Below are positions 1-13,634 of a stretch of 64,000 nucleotides of DNA, piece by piece. Made by a program: the position numbers and the translations under genes. The DNA is from Paramecium sonneborni. Lineage: Eukaryota; Ciliophora; Oligohymenophorea; Peniculida; Parameciidae. Each line of letters opens with the position of its first letter. Within the stretch, counting starts at the first letter, position 1. The notes beneath the pieces were generated by a model. The model saw only the letters and a program-made list of their open reading frames with translations. It had not been told where the DNA came from and searched no databases. The DNA is taken from contig CAJJDN010000037.1 of NCBI GenBank assembly GCA_905182985.1, positions 451,804 through 515,803 on the forward strand, read 5' to 3'.

Positions 1-3000
1 AATTGAAGTAGATCAATATCTATATTCTAAATTTCTCTTTTTTTGTAATTAATTTTAATCAGATCTTTCTTCAATTATTGATATTTATTTTTAATTTGAG
101 TATTAGCTCCTGCATTTTCATGTAATAATGTGGCATCATTATATGACATACTGGAAATAGATAATTAGCCTAATACTTTTATGAGATGTTTATCATATTG
201 AAACCCTGCTCTTCCATTTTTCAAAATGTTCCATTTTAAAAGATTATGATTACTTTCTTCATATTAAGTTCTATTTTCATTAAAACCTAATAAAGATTAA
301 ATGTTTTCCAAAATTACCATATGTAATACATTACTCACATGATAAGTATCTCCATACACCGGACGAATAGTAATTTTAAATCCCCATCGACTAAGCGAAT
401 GTTCATTTCTAACTTATCCACTAGGACTAAAATCAGCTTAAATAACATTCCCAAGCATTAATATGGGTCTTTTGGTACTTAGTTTGCCTGATATTCTATA
501 TGAAACTCCCATAGGATCTTTTAATTTAGTTTATAATCCAAAAGGACCACTATGAGGAGAATACCAAGAATTAATTGTTAAGAAATCATGAGCTTAATCA
601 CTTGAACATCTTGGATCAAACTCTACTGCCAAAGCTAATGCACCAGGAAAATATGTATCTTCAAAAGTTTAAACTTTCTATCTTTCATAAGGATGACTAG
701 TTTCAAATACTTTATATCCTATTGGATCTATGCCTTAACTTCTAAATGGAACTGAAGGTAATTCTATATTTTGATTAATTTACATCAAAATTGATAAAAG
801 ACTACAATCTAGAGGACATTGTAAAACTGGAGATAAAAATAATTAAAGTAAAAAATGAGTCAAAAAATTGTTTTTGATTATCAATTCCTTGACTTCTTTA
901 TTAGCTATACCCAATTCGAAAACTTACAATATATTGAATGCTAATTTATGTTGAACTTCCCATTCATTATTCTCGTTAAATGCCATATTAAACAACATAT
1001 TTAAAAATTACCATTTTGTTAAATCACATTAAGTTGCCCATTCTTTTGCTAAAATCCAAAATTATTAATTTATTTAGGTGATATTACAATCTACAAAATA
1101 TCCCTTTTAATAAACCTTCTTAAATAGTTTAGAACTCTAAACTACATCAACTAATAATCGAGATAATGGCTCTAATAAATATTACTAAGCTCCTTTTTTA
1201 TGGATAAATGATTTAAAATCTCCATCTAAATTTACATTTTTAGACTTTAATTTTAAGATGGCAGATTCTGTCTCTGCTTAAATGCTTGAATATGTTGATA
1301 TAATATTCTATAATAATTAAGTATCTCCTAATCGAAGATATTATAACTAAAGTGAATTTGAACACATAAATAATGTCCATCCTTTAATAAAAATATTCCT
1401 ATGTAATTCACTTTACCAATTTTAAATCAAATATTCACCTATCTCTTTAAGAATATCATAAACACCTTCATTTAATAAGATTGATATTTCACTATATTAA
1501 ACCCAATATTGTAAAAGTTGAATATATTGAACTTTACGAAATCTTTTAAATAATTACCAAATCTATTTCAACTCTTCTAAGGTTCCTTCTACACAAAATG
1601 CATAAACTTTTTTAATTTCCACCTCTGTTCTAGAATTATTAAACGATCGAAGTGATTTATTTAATCTGTATAAATATTTTGATTTTTCATTTTTCAATTT
1701 TTTAGCATCATCCTCTGAAAAATGTTCAGAGATACTTCGCAGATTCTTAAGTATTATTTAATAAGCCACATACCAGTCATTTAACCTCCATTCTTAATCG
1801 TAACGTTATTCTTACTGTTAAAGTAAAAAATTAACTACTTCTTCATCAAAACTTGTTGCTGGACTTAAATTCAAATTTAAAGGTTTATGAACAAAATCGG
1901 ATCCTATCGTAACTAAAGCAGGAAATTATAAATCTGTAGAGTTCCATTAAATTTACATAACATAAAATCTTTTGGTAGTATGTTCATAGGAAACAATATA
2001 ATTAGGATTCTAATAGAATTCATTAAAATATTTATTAACTGTGGTGATATAAGTACCTTTTAAAGGAAGATTGGAAACAGGAGGTTTTTTTGATGAATAA
2101 TGATCTCTAAGATTAAATTCATCTTTAGTTTGATCAAGTTCTTTTTCATCAGCTGGATCTTTAGAGAAAATCTTGACTCCAAATTCGAAATAAGCTGTCA
2201 CATATTTTTTATCCATAGTCCAAATAATATTACTAATAATTTAAGGTTGAAGTATGGATCCTTCCTTACATCCAATATCAGCACTACTTTTAACTTACTT
2301 TGCTGAGATGTCAGTAGTTATTTCAGCTTAGCAAAGTAACGTTTATTTTGATACAGAGACAGTTGTTTTGTTTCTTTCTTTTTCTCCTTCTTCAACCAAC
2401 CATTAAGCAGCATTTTACATATCATTTTTATTTAGATTCAAGGCTTTGCTAATTTCAGCTTTGCTAAAATATCCTTAAAATGATTCGTATAATTCAGCTA
2501 GTAATTTTTTATCTGATTCCTCTTCATTTTATACATTTCCTGTAGGCTTATTCAAATCAAATTCAAAAAGGATAAAATCCATAATTTTGATAGTGTTATC
2601 AGCAGGTTAATGTTCAGCTTCTTTTTTTTTTTATTATCTGGAATTTGAAGGTGCGGGTTCTTTAATAGCTTTAGCTGGAGCTCCTTCTACTTTTGTAATA
2701 TTAAGCTTTCTTCCAATAATAAATAGTTTTTCTCCATCTGTTATGAGAGGATAATTTTTATTTATTGCTTACATTTAAGGATGTTGAAACAATTCTGGAC
2801 AATGTAGAGTTATTTAACTTAAAGTTTAGAAAGTATCAGGACAGATAATATCTAAAGTACCATTTTATTATTTAAGATATAATTTATTTTAAAGAAACAC
2901 CCATTAGACATCATCTTATTTCTTAATTGGTTGATGCAAATATACTTTACCAGCAACAGTACCACATTCTCCTGTACCAATTTTGTACATTCCACCTACA

Positions 3001-3886
3001 GGGGAACTTACTAATATGTACAAATAAGATTGAGAGGATGTCATAGTCAATTAATGATAATTTAATTTTGTAAATTGCTACAATTAAGTTATAGTAAATC
3101 CTCCTTGATCACATAATGATCTCATATAATGAAGATGTTTACTCTTTTATTAGAGTCTTGGTAACTTTATTATTTCTTTTAAATTTAAATCACAAAGACT
3201 CAACATTTACTTAAATGTTCCAACTCTTAATGCATAATCTATAAAAATTCTAGACAATTATTTATGATCCATCTCCTTTACTAATCTTTATAAATTCTAG
3301 TCTATGCTTTGTCTTTCATAATCTGGTTCATAAAAGAGAGACAATAGCTCTTATTTACAAAGTGATTTATGAAAATCTTCTAATCCCCAAGGCCATTTTG
3401 GTGGATTGGATTACAAAGCTGAACTATTTGTCACTCCTTAACATTATTTAAACACTTCATAGGTACACTCATGATCTAAAATTATAGATGTTAATTTATT
3501 ACACATTGCCATAACTATTGGTTTATCTAATTTACTCTTATTGATTTTATTCAACATCATACTAACTCTACTAAAGTATTCATTCTTAGAGTTCAAGAGA
3601 CTCTCTGTTAATTGTCGAGATGAATGCTATATTAAATTAAAATAATCCTATCTGCTCTAATTACAATACTTCACTACCTTAATTTAATATATGCTGATCT
3701 CGTAAAATCAACTTGCTCTAGAAATGCATCAAACCCTGAAACTTCTTCACTTTTCGATAAAGACTTTTCTGATAATCCATCTGTTTCTTTCATTGATAAC
3801 AAATATAACCAATCTAAATTCCCAATCAATAAACTAGCATCTAAAAAACTAAGTGATGTGCTAGGAATATGTTGTGGAAAGCTCAT
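1..3886 (-). CDS. HECTD4/ZZEF1-like large protein, N-terminal 1286 residues (3' end beyond window)
   Basis: Starts at the ATG at 3886 (MSFPQHIPSTSLSF) and stays open to base 1 when TAA/TAG are Gln, after one 26-nt intron (3652-3677, GT...CAG) that avoids an in-frame TGA. Around residue 485 is a UBA-like helix (NAAQWLVEEGEKE). Near residues 1045-1170 is the beta-sandwich seen in HECTD4, ZZEF1 and related giant ubiquitin-pathway proteins: ETSHPYE, then FPGALALAVEFDPRCSSD, then WGFKITIRP. A similar strand pattern (YFEFGVKIF) lies near 553. No catalytic HECT or ZZ domain is visible, because the gene runs off the edge. A role as an E3 ubiquitin ligase or scaffold is inferred from family only. The divergent neighbour is MCM3, 659 nt away. 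Confidence 0.6.
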
Positions 3887-4545
3887 TTTATTTATTTTTT
3901 TTAATATTAAAACATCACCATCATTTAATTATGCATATCAAGTATCTTTATAAACTATCATGATTAGGAATATATAAATATCAATCACAAAACACTCAAA
4001 TATATTACTTCCACTCTATTTACTCATCTCTATACTCTTTATTTATTTTATATCTAATTATTCTCTTCTCCTATTCAAATCTCTTTATAACTTTATGAAA
4101 ACCAACTATTAATAATCCACTTTTCTTTCTTACTTATTCTCATACACACTCATTAGGATTTAAATCAAATATCATGTAGACTTAATGTGTTCTCAATTTA
4201 TATTAAGAAAGTTCGAAATTATTAAAATAACGATGATAATAATATTAATTTATCTATTTTGAATTATAGAGGCAAGAATATGATTTATATATCAATTGAA
4301 TGTTCAATTACTATTTTAAAATGTGTTTAACTAAAGTATTCTTCATGTATTTCATATTATTTGGCACTTTTGAATATTTTTATTCTATTTTTCTTTAAGT
4401 TAAACTCACACTCTATAGATTCCTAATCACAAATACTGAATATGAATTTATTTCATAAAATCAAAAATAATTAGTTTTTTTGCGCCAAAAGTATAAATTG
4501 TGGCAAAGTTGATACATAAAGTTAGTAAATAATAAAATAAATCAA
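3887..4545. other. Divergent intergenic region between HECTD4-like gene and MCM3
   Basis: These 659 nt of A+T-rich DNA separate two divergent start codons. I see no open frame of note, tRNA or repeat. They should hold the promoters of both genes. Confidence 0.5.
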
Positions 4546-7060
<2,515 letters not shown>

Positions 7061-7163
7061 TTTTGAATTGTTTTTTTTTCAAGTAAATTTAATCTATTTT
7101 TTGTTTAAAATATATTTCCTTATTATTACATAAAAATTTATATCTTTTTTAAAAAAATATATA

Positions 7164-7698
7164 ATGGCAGACGTCTAGACTTAAAGAGCATTCTAAAAGC
7201 AAGAAGGTATCTTCCAAAACTCAAAAAAACTTTTGGCTAAGAAAACATCAAAAGGAGTAAGATATTGGAAAGAAGTTGGACTTGGATTCAAAGTACCAAA
7301 GGAAGCTATTGAAGGACATTACATTGATAAGAAATGTCCATTCACAGGTAATGTTAGTGTCAGAGGAGCCATCTTAAAGTATCATATTAATAAAATAATT
7401 AAATCAGAGGAATTGTCATCTCAACCAAAATGACCAGAACAATTATTATTAGAAGAGATTATCTACATTATGTTGCCAAATATAATAGATATGAGAAGAG
7501 ACACAGAAATGTACCAGTCCATATTTCACCAGCTTTTGGACCTGTTAAGGAAGGAGATATTGTTGTTTGCGGATAATGCAGGTATTCAATTAATTCAAAT
7601 TATTCAGACCATTATCAAAAACCGTTAGATTCAATGTTTTGAAAGTCATCCCTAATGAAATTATTGGTAACGTTAGAAAGCAATTTGTTTTGTTTTGA
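7164..7698 (+). CDS. RPS11: 40S ribosomal protein uS17 (RPS11)
   Basis: The 159-residue product matches eukaryotic RPS11 along its length: [19 protein letters not shown] at the start, [53 protein letters not shown] and [15 protein letters not shown]. It is an rRNA-binding protein of the small subunit. Two introns, 7379-7407 (29 nt) and 7582-7607 (26 nt), both end in CAG and both interrupt highly conserved segments, so their borders are secure. It follows MCM3 on the same strand after 103 nt, and its 3' end lies 57 nt from a convergent gene. Confidence 0.97.
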
Positions 7699-7755
7699 TT
7701 ACATAATCAATAGTACATTATATAAAATTTGATAATTTCTTCAAAATTTTTATTC

Positions 7756-8905
7756 TCAATCCTTAAATAACCGAAACCATTTTGAATCTTGTTAAGCTTA
7801 AGTATTTAATTCTTATTGAGCAATTCCAGGAGCTTTTACTACATCATCATGACAATAATCAAAAAACCTTTCAGCTTCATGAGATCTGTCTGGATCAAGT
7901 CCAATCAATAGTAAAAAATCCACAAACTATTCTTTTGTTACTAAATTTTAATTATATTCTATCATTACTATATTTCTCAGGATTTGATTTAAAATTGAAT
8001 TTTTTATGTTCTGCCCATAAATTGAATAAAGTGTTTAGATCATAATTCTATTGATCTCCTTTATAAATTATTTTATTATATTTTCTGGCCTTTAGTAAAT
8101 GATTTATTGTCTTAAAAAACTTGAATAGAAATTCTTTCATTTTCTAAAAAAATATTCTACATAATTACTAGATTTTTCAAATAAAATTCTTCTCTTTCTT
8201 TTTTATTTAATTTTTCTTTTTGTTTATCCTAAGGTTGGACTTATTATTATTAAATAACTTTAGCTGATTAAGGTCTTTTCTTGCCCTCTTACTTCATAAT
8301 TTTATTAATTCTTAAAGATTCAACATGAGTACTCTTATCCCAAATATCTGGGTGTTTCATTTATGATTCAACAGAATTCTTTTTGAAAATCTTTTTTATA
8401 TAGATATACGGATTAGCTAGATGATCTTACATTAGTGGCTTCTCTTTTTCTAACATAGGAGGAGGCCTAATTTGAAAAGTAATCTATACTTTAAATCAAT
8501 TTTATTTGCTTATAAAACTAAATCTGCTTGAGGTTCAATTAGTGGATCTTCTGGTTTAGGTCTCTACTTTTATTTCATCCTTTAAGCATACCACTCCTGT
8601 TCTTTTTATTTAGCTTCATTTTTTATGATTCTAGGATCTTCAAATTAATGAATTGGATTAATGATTCCCATCTAAAGTTTTTATCTTTGTGATCCTTAAG
8701 TGGCTGTAATTTGTTTAGGTGGTATTTTAGCCTCATCTGAAAAAACAGGTGGTCGATTATTATAAACTTGTAGCAACTTTTCTTTCTATTCTTCAGGTGT
8801 AAGCTTTGAATGCTCTATTCTTGCTTCTTTTTAATGCCTTGCATATAGGGATAAATTCTAATTGGAATGAAGCTGGGAATTTATATTAGAATATATATCA
8901 GACAT
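7756..8905 (-). CDS. Unknown protein with C-terminal EF-hand-like segment
   Basis: The 357-residue product starts MSDIYSNINSQLHSNQNL and ends FRLFKD. Three introns (8467-8489, 8144-8168, 7941-7968; 23, 25 and 28 nt, all GT...TAG) give one continuous frame. The first half is Gln/Lys/Pro-rich and of low complexity. The last 90 residues look folded: KEQFVDFLLLIGLDPDR resembles a helix-loop-helix of EF-hand type, but no full calcium loop is seen. I do not recognise the family. Its start codon is only 16 nt from that of the divergent RING gene, so the two probably share a promoter. Confidence 0.7.
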
Positions 8906-8921
8906 AATTAATATTAATATA

Positions 8922-9383
8922 ATGGATGTGAAATAAGAAGATGATATGAGACTTTATCCTTGTAGTAATTGTGGAGATTACTACCCATATTGTTTCATAT
9001 CTGAACATCTAGAAAATTGTCTTTAAGAAAATTTATAAGTTGATTGTAGATATTGTGGAGAATCTATTTTAGAAAAATTTATCAACGATCATTAAATAAA
9101 TTGTCAAGCATTTTCATTGTAGGAGGCTGAAGATGATTTATGTGAATTTTGCTAAGAAAAAATATTTAAGAAATTCAAATAAGATCATTATTAAGATTGC
9201 CCATTAAAATAAGTAGCTGATGCTTACTAATCTTACAAAGCTCAAGAATGCCCAATTTGCTTATTAGATATTGGACTTGCGGATTAAAAAGGAGTTTTAT
9301 AATGTTGTCATATATTCCATTAAGCTTGTCTTTAAGAATGGCAAAAAAAAAGTCATGAATGCCCTGTGTGCAGATATAATTGA
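8922..9383 (+). CDS. RING-H2 zinc-finger protein (putative E3 ubiquitin ligase)
   Basis: The 153-residue, intronless product has three short C-x2-C...H...C zinc modules in tandem (CSNCGDYYPYCFISEHLENC; CRYCGESILEKFINDHQINC; CEFCQEKIFKKFKQDHYQDC). They are followed by a C-terminal RING-H2 finger: ECPICLLDIG, then CCHIFHQACLQEW, then HECPVCRYN. The Cys3-His2-Cys3 order is complete. RING-H2 domains recruit E2 enzymes, so a ubiquitin-ligase role is likely; the substrate is unknown. The first ATG was chosen; a later Met (MRLYPC) at 8946 is possible. Confidence 0.85.
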
Positions 9384-9918
9384 AATTACAAATTTTCTAT
9401 TTACCAAAATTTATACTTATTTAATATTCTATCTTTTTTTTAATTGCTTATCAGTTTGTGAGTTATTTTTCATAATTTAATACTAAAAATTGTTGAGAAA
9501 AAATTTAATCTAAAGAAATGTTTTCTGGGTTTCATTTTATTAATGTTTTATATTTAATAACATTCTTTTATAATCTGCATGAGGCAAAAATGATATCTTT
9601 TAGTAATGAAGAATTCAAGTAGAAATTTCATTTAAACAAGAAACCAATTGATTAAAATAGAAAGTAAGCTTATAAGATTTTTTTATTTTTATCTCAATTT
9701 TATTAGCTTTTTATTTGTTAACAATAATTTCCAAACAAAAAATAATATTCAAATATTATAAACAATAAAACCTTTATGATATTATAAATATGAAAAAAGT
9801 CATATTTATTTGTAAATCTTAGAATAAATTAGAGAGAATGAAAAATAATATGAAATATTAATCTGTTTTATTGAATTTGGATGTTCAATTTTTGAAAAAA
9901 TATATTAAAATTTAATTT
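9384..9918. other. Intergenic region with one uncertain small ORF (9518-9793, +)
   Basis: These 535 nt lie between two plus-strand genes. A 91-codon frame at 9518-9793 starts MFSGFHFINVLYLITFFYNL (hydrophobic, signal-like) and continues EEFKQKFHLNKKPIDQNRKQ before becoming low complexity. With only TGA as stop such frames arise easily in A+T-rich DNA, so I do not call it a gene. Confidence 0.3.
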
Positions 9919-11500
9919 ATGAATAAAGATCATCTAATTTATGGTCTTTGTTTCAGTATAATTCCGTGTTTGGTTGCTTTCACTAAGTGGAAATTTAACT
10001 AGAAGAAATTTCAAATGAAAGAATTATTATACAGAAAAATGCTGTTAAACTCTGAATTACAATAAAAAAAGACTGAATAATAGCAAAAAAATTTAAAAAG
10101 TGATATAGAATTAGGGGAGACAATAGAATATAACCTAAAGAATTCATTAATAAAAAATAATCATTCAAGAGTTAGAAAAATTTGTATAACAGGAGGTCCT
10201 TGTGCAGGTAAAACAACAGGACTCAACTATCTTGCAGAGAAATTGAAAGAGAGAGGGTTTGCAGTATTTTTAGTTCCTGAAGCAGCAACAACATTATTTA
10301 TGGGTGGTGGTATGTTGGATTTAGATAATTATTCAAGTGAAGGTAAAATGACATTTTAAATGAATTTGCTTAATTTATAAATGAAGTTAGAACATAGTTT
10401 TCATGTACTTGCGATGCTATGTCCAGCAAATAAGACTCCTGTATTATTATGTGATCGAGGTTTAATGGATGGTAAGGCTTATATGGATTAAACTGAATGG
10501 TATGAAATGATTGGGAAATATAATTTGGATGAATTTTAGATGAGAGATTTAAGGTATGATGCAATTGTACATATGGTAACAGCAGCAGATAGTACAGATT
10601 GTTATAGTACACTCAATAATAAAGCTCGTCATGAAACTTAATAATAAGCTTTGGAAATGGATCATAGAACTTAAGAAGCTTGGACTGGACATCCAAATTT
10701 AATTAAAATTGATAACCATAGTGTTTAATCTTTTAATGAAAAATTAGATTGGTTACTTCATGAAGTCTTAAGAGTTTTGGGTCATTTAATTCCATAAAAA
10801 CAAATTGGAAAAAATAGATAATTTATATTAGCTTAAGATATTAATTTTAATTAATTGAAAGATGTAAGAATATATATATATTTTCTCTTTAGGAACATTA
10901 AATTGTTGAAATAAATAAGACCTATTTAGTTCCACAATAAGAAAATTCAACTCTTCTATTAGTATAAAGAAAACATGAAGGATAATCACAATTATATATA
11001 AAGGAAAAGTTTTTTGAAAAGGATAAGATGGTGAAAGCTAACATAGTTAAACTTTAAAAAAAAGATTATGAAATCTTTAAAAAATTAGCTCATCCTGAAT
11101 TTGCTATAATTAATATAAAAAAAGTCTGTTTTACTTATGAAGGATAGTATTTTATTGTGAATGAATATGAAGATGTCGGTTAATTTTTAAAGATTAAAAA
11201 TTGCAAATAGCATAAATAAATCAAAATTCCACCTTTTGTTAATATGTAGGGTGCAGAAGAATTACAGAAGGTAATTGTTTATTTGAATTTTAGAAATTCA
11301 CTACCAGACTCTTAGCAAAAGAAAAGGTAGAATTAAAATTTCAAACAGTTAATTAAATTATATATAGATTCAGAAAATTGTCTGCTGCTGAGGATTCAGT
11401 CGAAAAAGTTTAAAGACAAGACTAAGAACTTCCTGAAGACTTTTAATTAGATTAATAATACAATCAAGGAAATAAAAGTCCTTAACTAAAATAATAATGA
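9919..11500 (+). CDS. TTD14-like P-loop NTPase with C-terminal CYTH-like domain
   Basis: The 509-residue product has an N-terminal hydrophobic segment (YGLCFSIIPCLVAF, residues 8-21), a P-loop near residue 92 (ITGGPCAGKTTGLNYL), the strand VPEAATTLFMGGGM, and LLCDRGLMDGKAYM. The order matches the AAA_28/ATPase domain of TRPL translocation defect protein 14 (TTD14). The C-terminal half (YLVPQQENSTLLLVQRKHEG, then IINIKKVCFTYEGQYFIVNE) fits a CYTH-like fold, the same arrangement as TTD14. Introns are 10864-10892 (29 nt) and 11271-11293 (23 nt). Family members bind GTP and phosphoinositides and act in membrane trafficking; that function is inferred here. Confidence 0.75.
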
Positions 11501-11613
11501 TTTAAAGTATATATCTACATAACAAACTCTAGTTTTTACTTTTTTGGCTTCTTAAAAATTTCAATCGTAAATTAACTATATTTTAAAACTAATTTATATT
11601 ATTTTTATTGAAC

Positions 11614-12482
11614 ATGAACTAAACAATTGATTGTTTTGGGTAGAATATATTTTTTCGATAAATAGAGCAGATAATATAATAATTCAAGAAAGACCACTAA
11701 CAATAAGCTACATTGATGAAGACAGTCCTTAAAAATTCATTAATATTTCATAATTACTTGCATCCAAAAATAAAAAAAAGACTTAAAAACAATCTGAAAG
11801 ATCCTAATATTAAGTTACTTTAAGAGACTATTATTATTAAACTTATGTTCCAGCTCGATCTCCACCTAATTTGTAAATATAATTCTAAAATTACTAATAA
11901 AATACTTCAAGGTCAACGAATTCAAGAATAAATAATTTTCGTAGATAAAAGGAAATTAAATGTAAGACTCTTCCTTTAAATGAAATTAACATTGATGAAA
12001 TTTAAAAAAGAATAGAATTAAAAAAATTGATGCTTGAAAAAATGTATCTCTATAAAGATAATTATAAAACATAATTATGTAACACAGAGAAATAAGTAGA
12101 ATGTGGTTAAACTTAAAAATAAAAAACTGATTTACTTATTCAATCTAATAAAATATCTCAAAAAAAATAAGAAATCCAAAATCCTAAACTTACTTAATCA
12201 AGAATAGGATTTTCGTGTTAAAATAATAGAAAAATAAATATTTTTTAAGTGTTACCTTTAACTTTGGGATTAAGCATTGGAAAATGTAAAATAAAAGAAA
12301 GAGTTAATCAATCACCGCTCTAAAATAAGAAATCTGAAAAGAAAAGTTTAAAAAAAAGTAAAATCATAGATAGATGTTAAAAGATAATGATTTAAAAACC
12401 ACGAATTTAATAAGAAAGTTTAAAGAAAAAATGTTCAATACCTATTGCAAAATGGGATCATTCTGATTTAGAATTTGATTGA
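11614..12482 (+). CDS. Unknown Lys/Gln-rich basic protein
   Basis: The 280-residue product begins MNQTIDCFGADNIIIQERPL once a 26-nt intron (11640-11665) is removed; without it the start codon is out of frame with the rest. It is rich in Lys, Gln and Asn, with a short predicted helix (EIQKRIELKKLMLEKMYLYK) and a basic tail (KKSEKKSLKKSKII). It ends IPIAKWDHSDLEFD. There is no membrane segment and no family I recognise. It is tandem to, and on the same strand as, the TTD14-like gene. Confidence 0.6.
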
Positions 12483-12902
12483 ATATTTGAATTGAATAGA
12501 TAATTTTTTTGTATTATTTTAAAAATAATAGTAAGTAATATATAGGTAATCTAAAAAGAGATTTTGGAAATTTATATTAAATTATTAAATAAGTTAATAA
12601 AATGGTTTTATGGTAGTCTTTATAAAATTTGTAAGATATTTTGGCTAATTTATGAATAATGTCTTTGTTTTTGTATTAAAAGGATATAAGAAACATTTTG
12701 AATTATAAAGGTATTTGCAGAATGTTTTTAAAATTACATTTAATAGTTGAGTATGGATATATTATGGATGAAATATATGGTTTAAAACTAAAATCGATAA
12801 ATTAATATTCTAAATAAAATGATGATTAAATTTATATATTGTGGTTGCTATATATTGATTTGAAAATTTTTAATAAATAAAAATCTTTTTTCTCTTATAG
12901 AA
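12483..12902. other. Intergenic region upstream of eL15
   Basis: These 420 nt are A+T-rich and I see no convincing frame. A TTTTCTCTTATAG stretch lies directly before the eL15 ATG and could be the end of a 5'-UTR intron, but no donor can be assigned. Confidence 0.4.
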
Positions 12903-13567
12903 ATGGGCGCATATAAGTATTTACAAGAGCTTTGGAAAAAGAAGCAATCAGATGTGTTGAGCTTCATTATGAGAATCAGAACATGGGAATATAGACAATT
13001 ACCAGTGATTCATAGAGCAACCAGACCAAGCAGACCCGATAAAGCTAGAAGATTGGGATATAAGGCAAAATAAGGTAAAAGAAATAATGAATTAGTTAGG
13101 CTATGTAATTTATAGAGTTAGAGTAAGAAGAGGAGGGAGAAAATTGTTAATTAGAAAGGGACTTGTTAAAGGTAAACCCAAGAGTCAAGGAGTCAATTAA
13201 TTAAAGCCAACAAGAAACCTTAGATCAGTTGCTGAGGAAAGAGTAGGGAGAAAGATAGGAGCACTTAGAGTTTTGAATTCTTATTGGGTTGCCTAAGATG
13301 GAACATATAAATATTATGAAGTTATTACAGTTGATCCATTCCATCCAGCAATTAGAGGAGATCCAAGAATAAATTGGATTACAAAACCAGTACATAAACA
13401 TAGAGAATTAAGAGGTTTAATGAATATAATAATATTAAGGTTTAACATCTGCTGGTAGAAAGAGTAGAGGACTTAGAGTTAAAGGACATCGTAATAATCA
13501 AACAAGACCATCAAGAAGAGCTAATTATGCTAGAAGAAATAGAATTTCCCTCAGAAGATTTAGATGA
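12903..13567 (+). CDS. RPL15: 60S ribosomal protein eL15 (RPL15)
   Basis: The 204-residue product has the same length as human RPL15 and matches throughout: [87 protein letters not shown] and [14 protein letters not shown]. It is a large-subunit structural protein that contacts 28S rRNA. Two 25-nt introns are needed: 13075-13099 (GTA...TAG) and 13415-13439 (GTT...AAG). The second has GGTTTA at both borders, yet only its removal yields the invariant [10 protein letters not shown]. Confidence 0.97.
13415..13439 (+). other. 25-nt intron with AAG acceptor in eL15
   Basis: It runs GTTTAATG to ATTAAG inside codon 2 of the conserved [10 protein letters not shown] block. The protein is so conserved that splicing here is almost certain. 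GT...AG borders with a GTT start and AAG end differ from the usual GTA...TAG of this window. Confidence 0.9.
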
Positions 13568-13634
13568 TGTTTTTTATTTTGCATATACTCAAGTACAAAT
13601 TAACAAAAACAACACAACATAAAATTATTTATTT

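Noticed and set aside
13415..13439. Retained internal eliminated sequence (IES) in eL15
   Set aside because: TA borders would give 25 bp, below the usual minimum, and the end does not match the TAYAG consensus; GT...AG splicing explains it.
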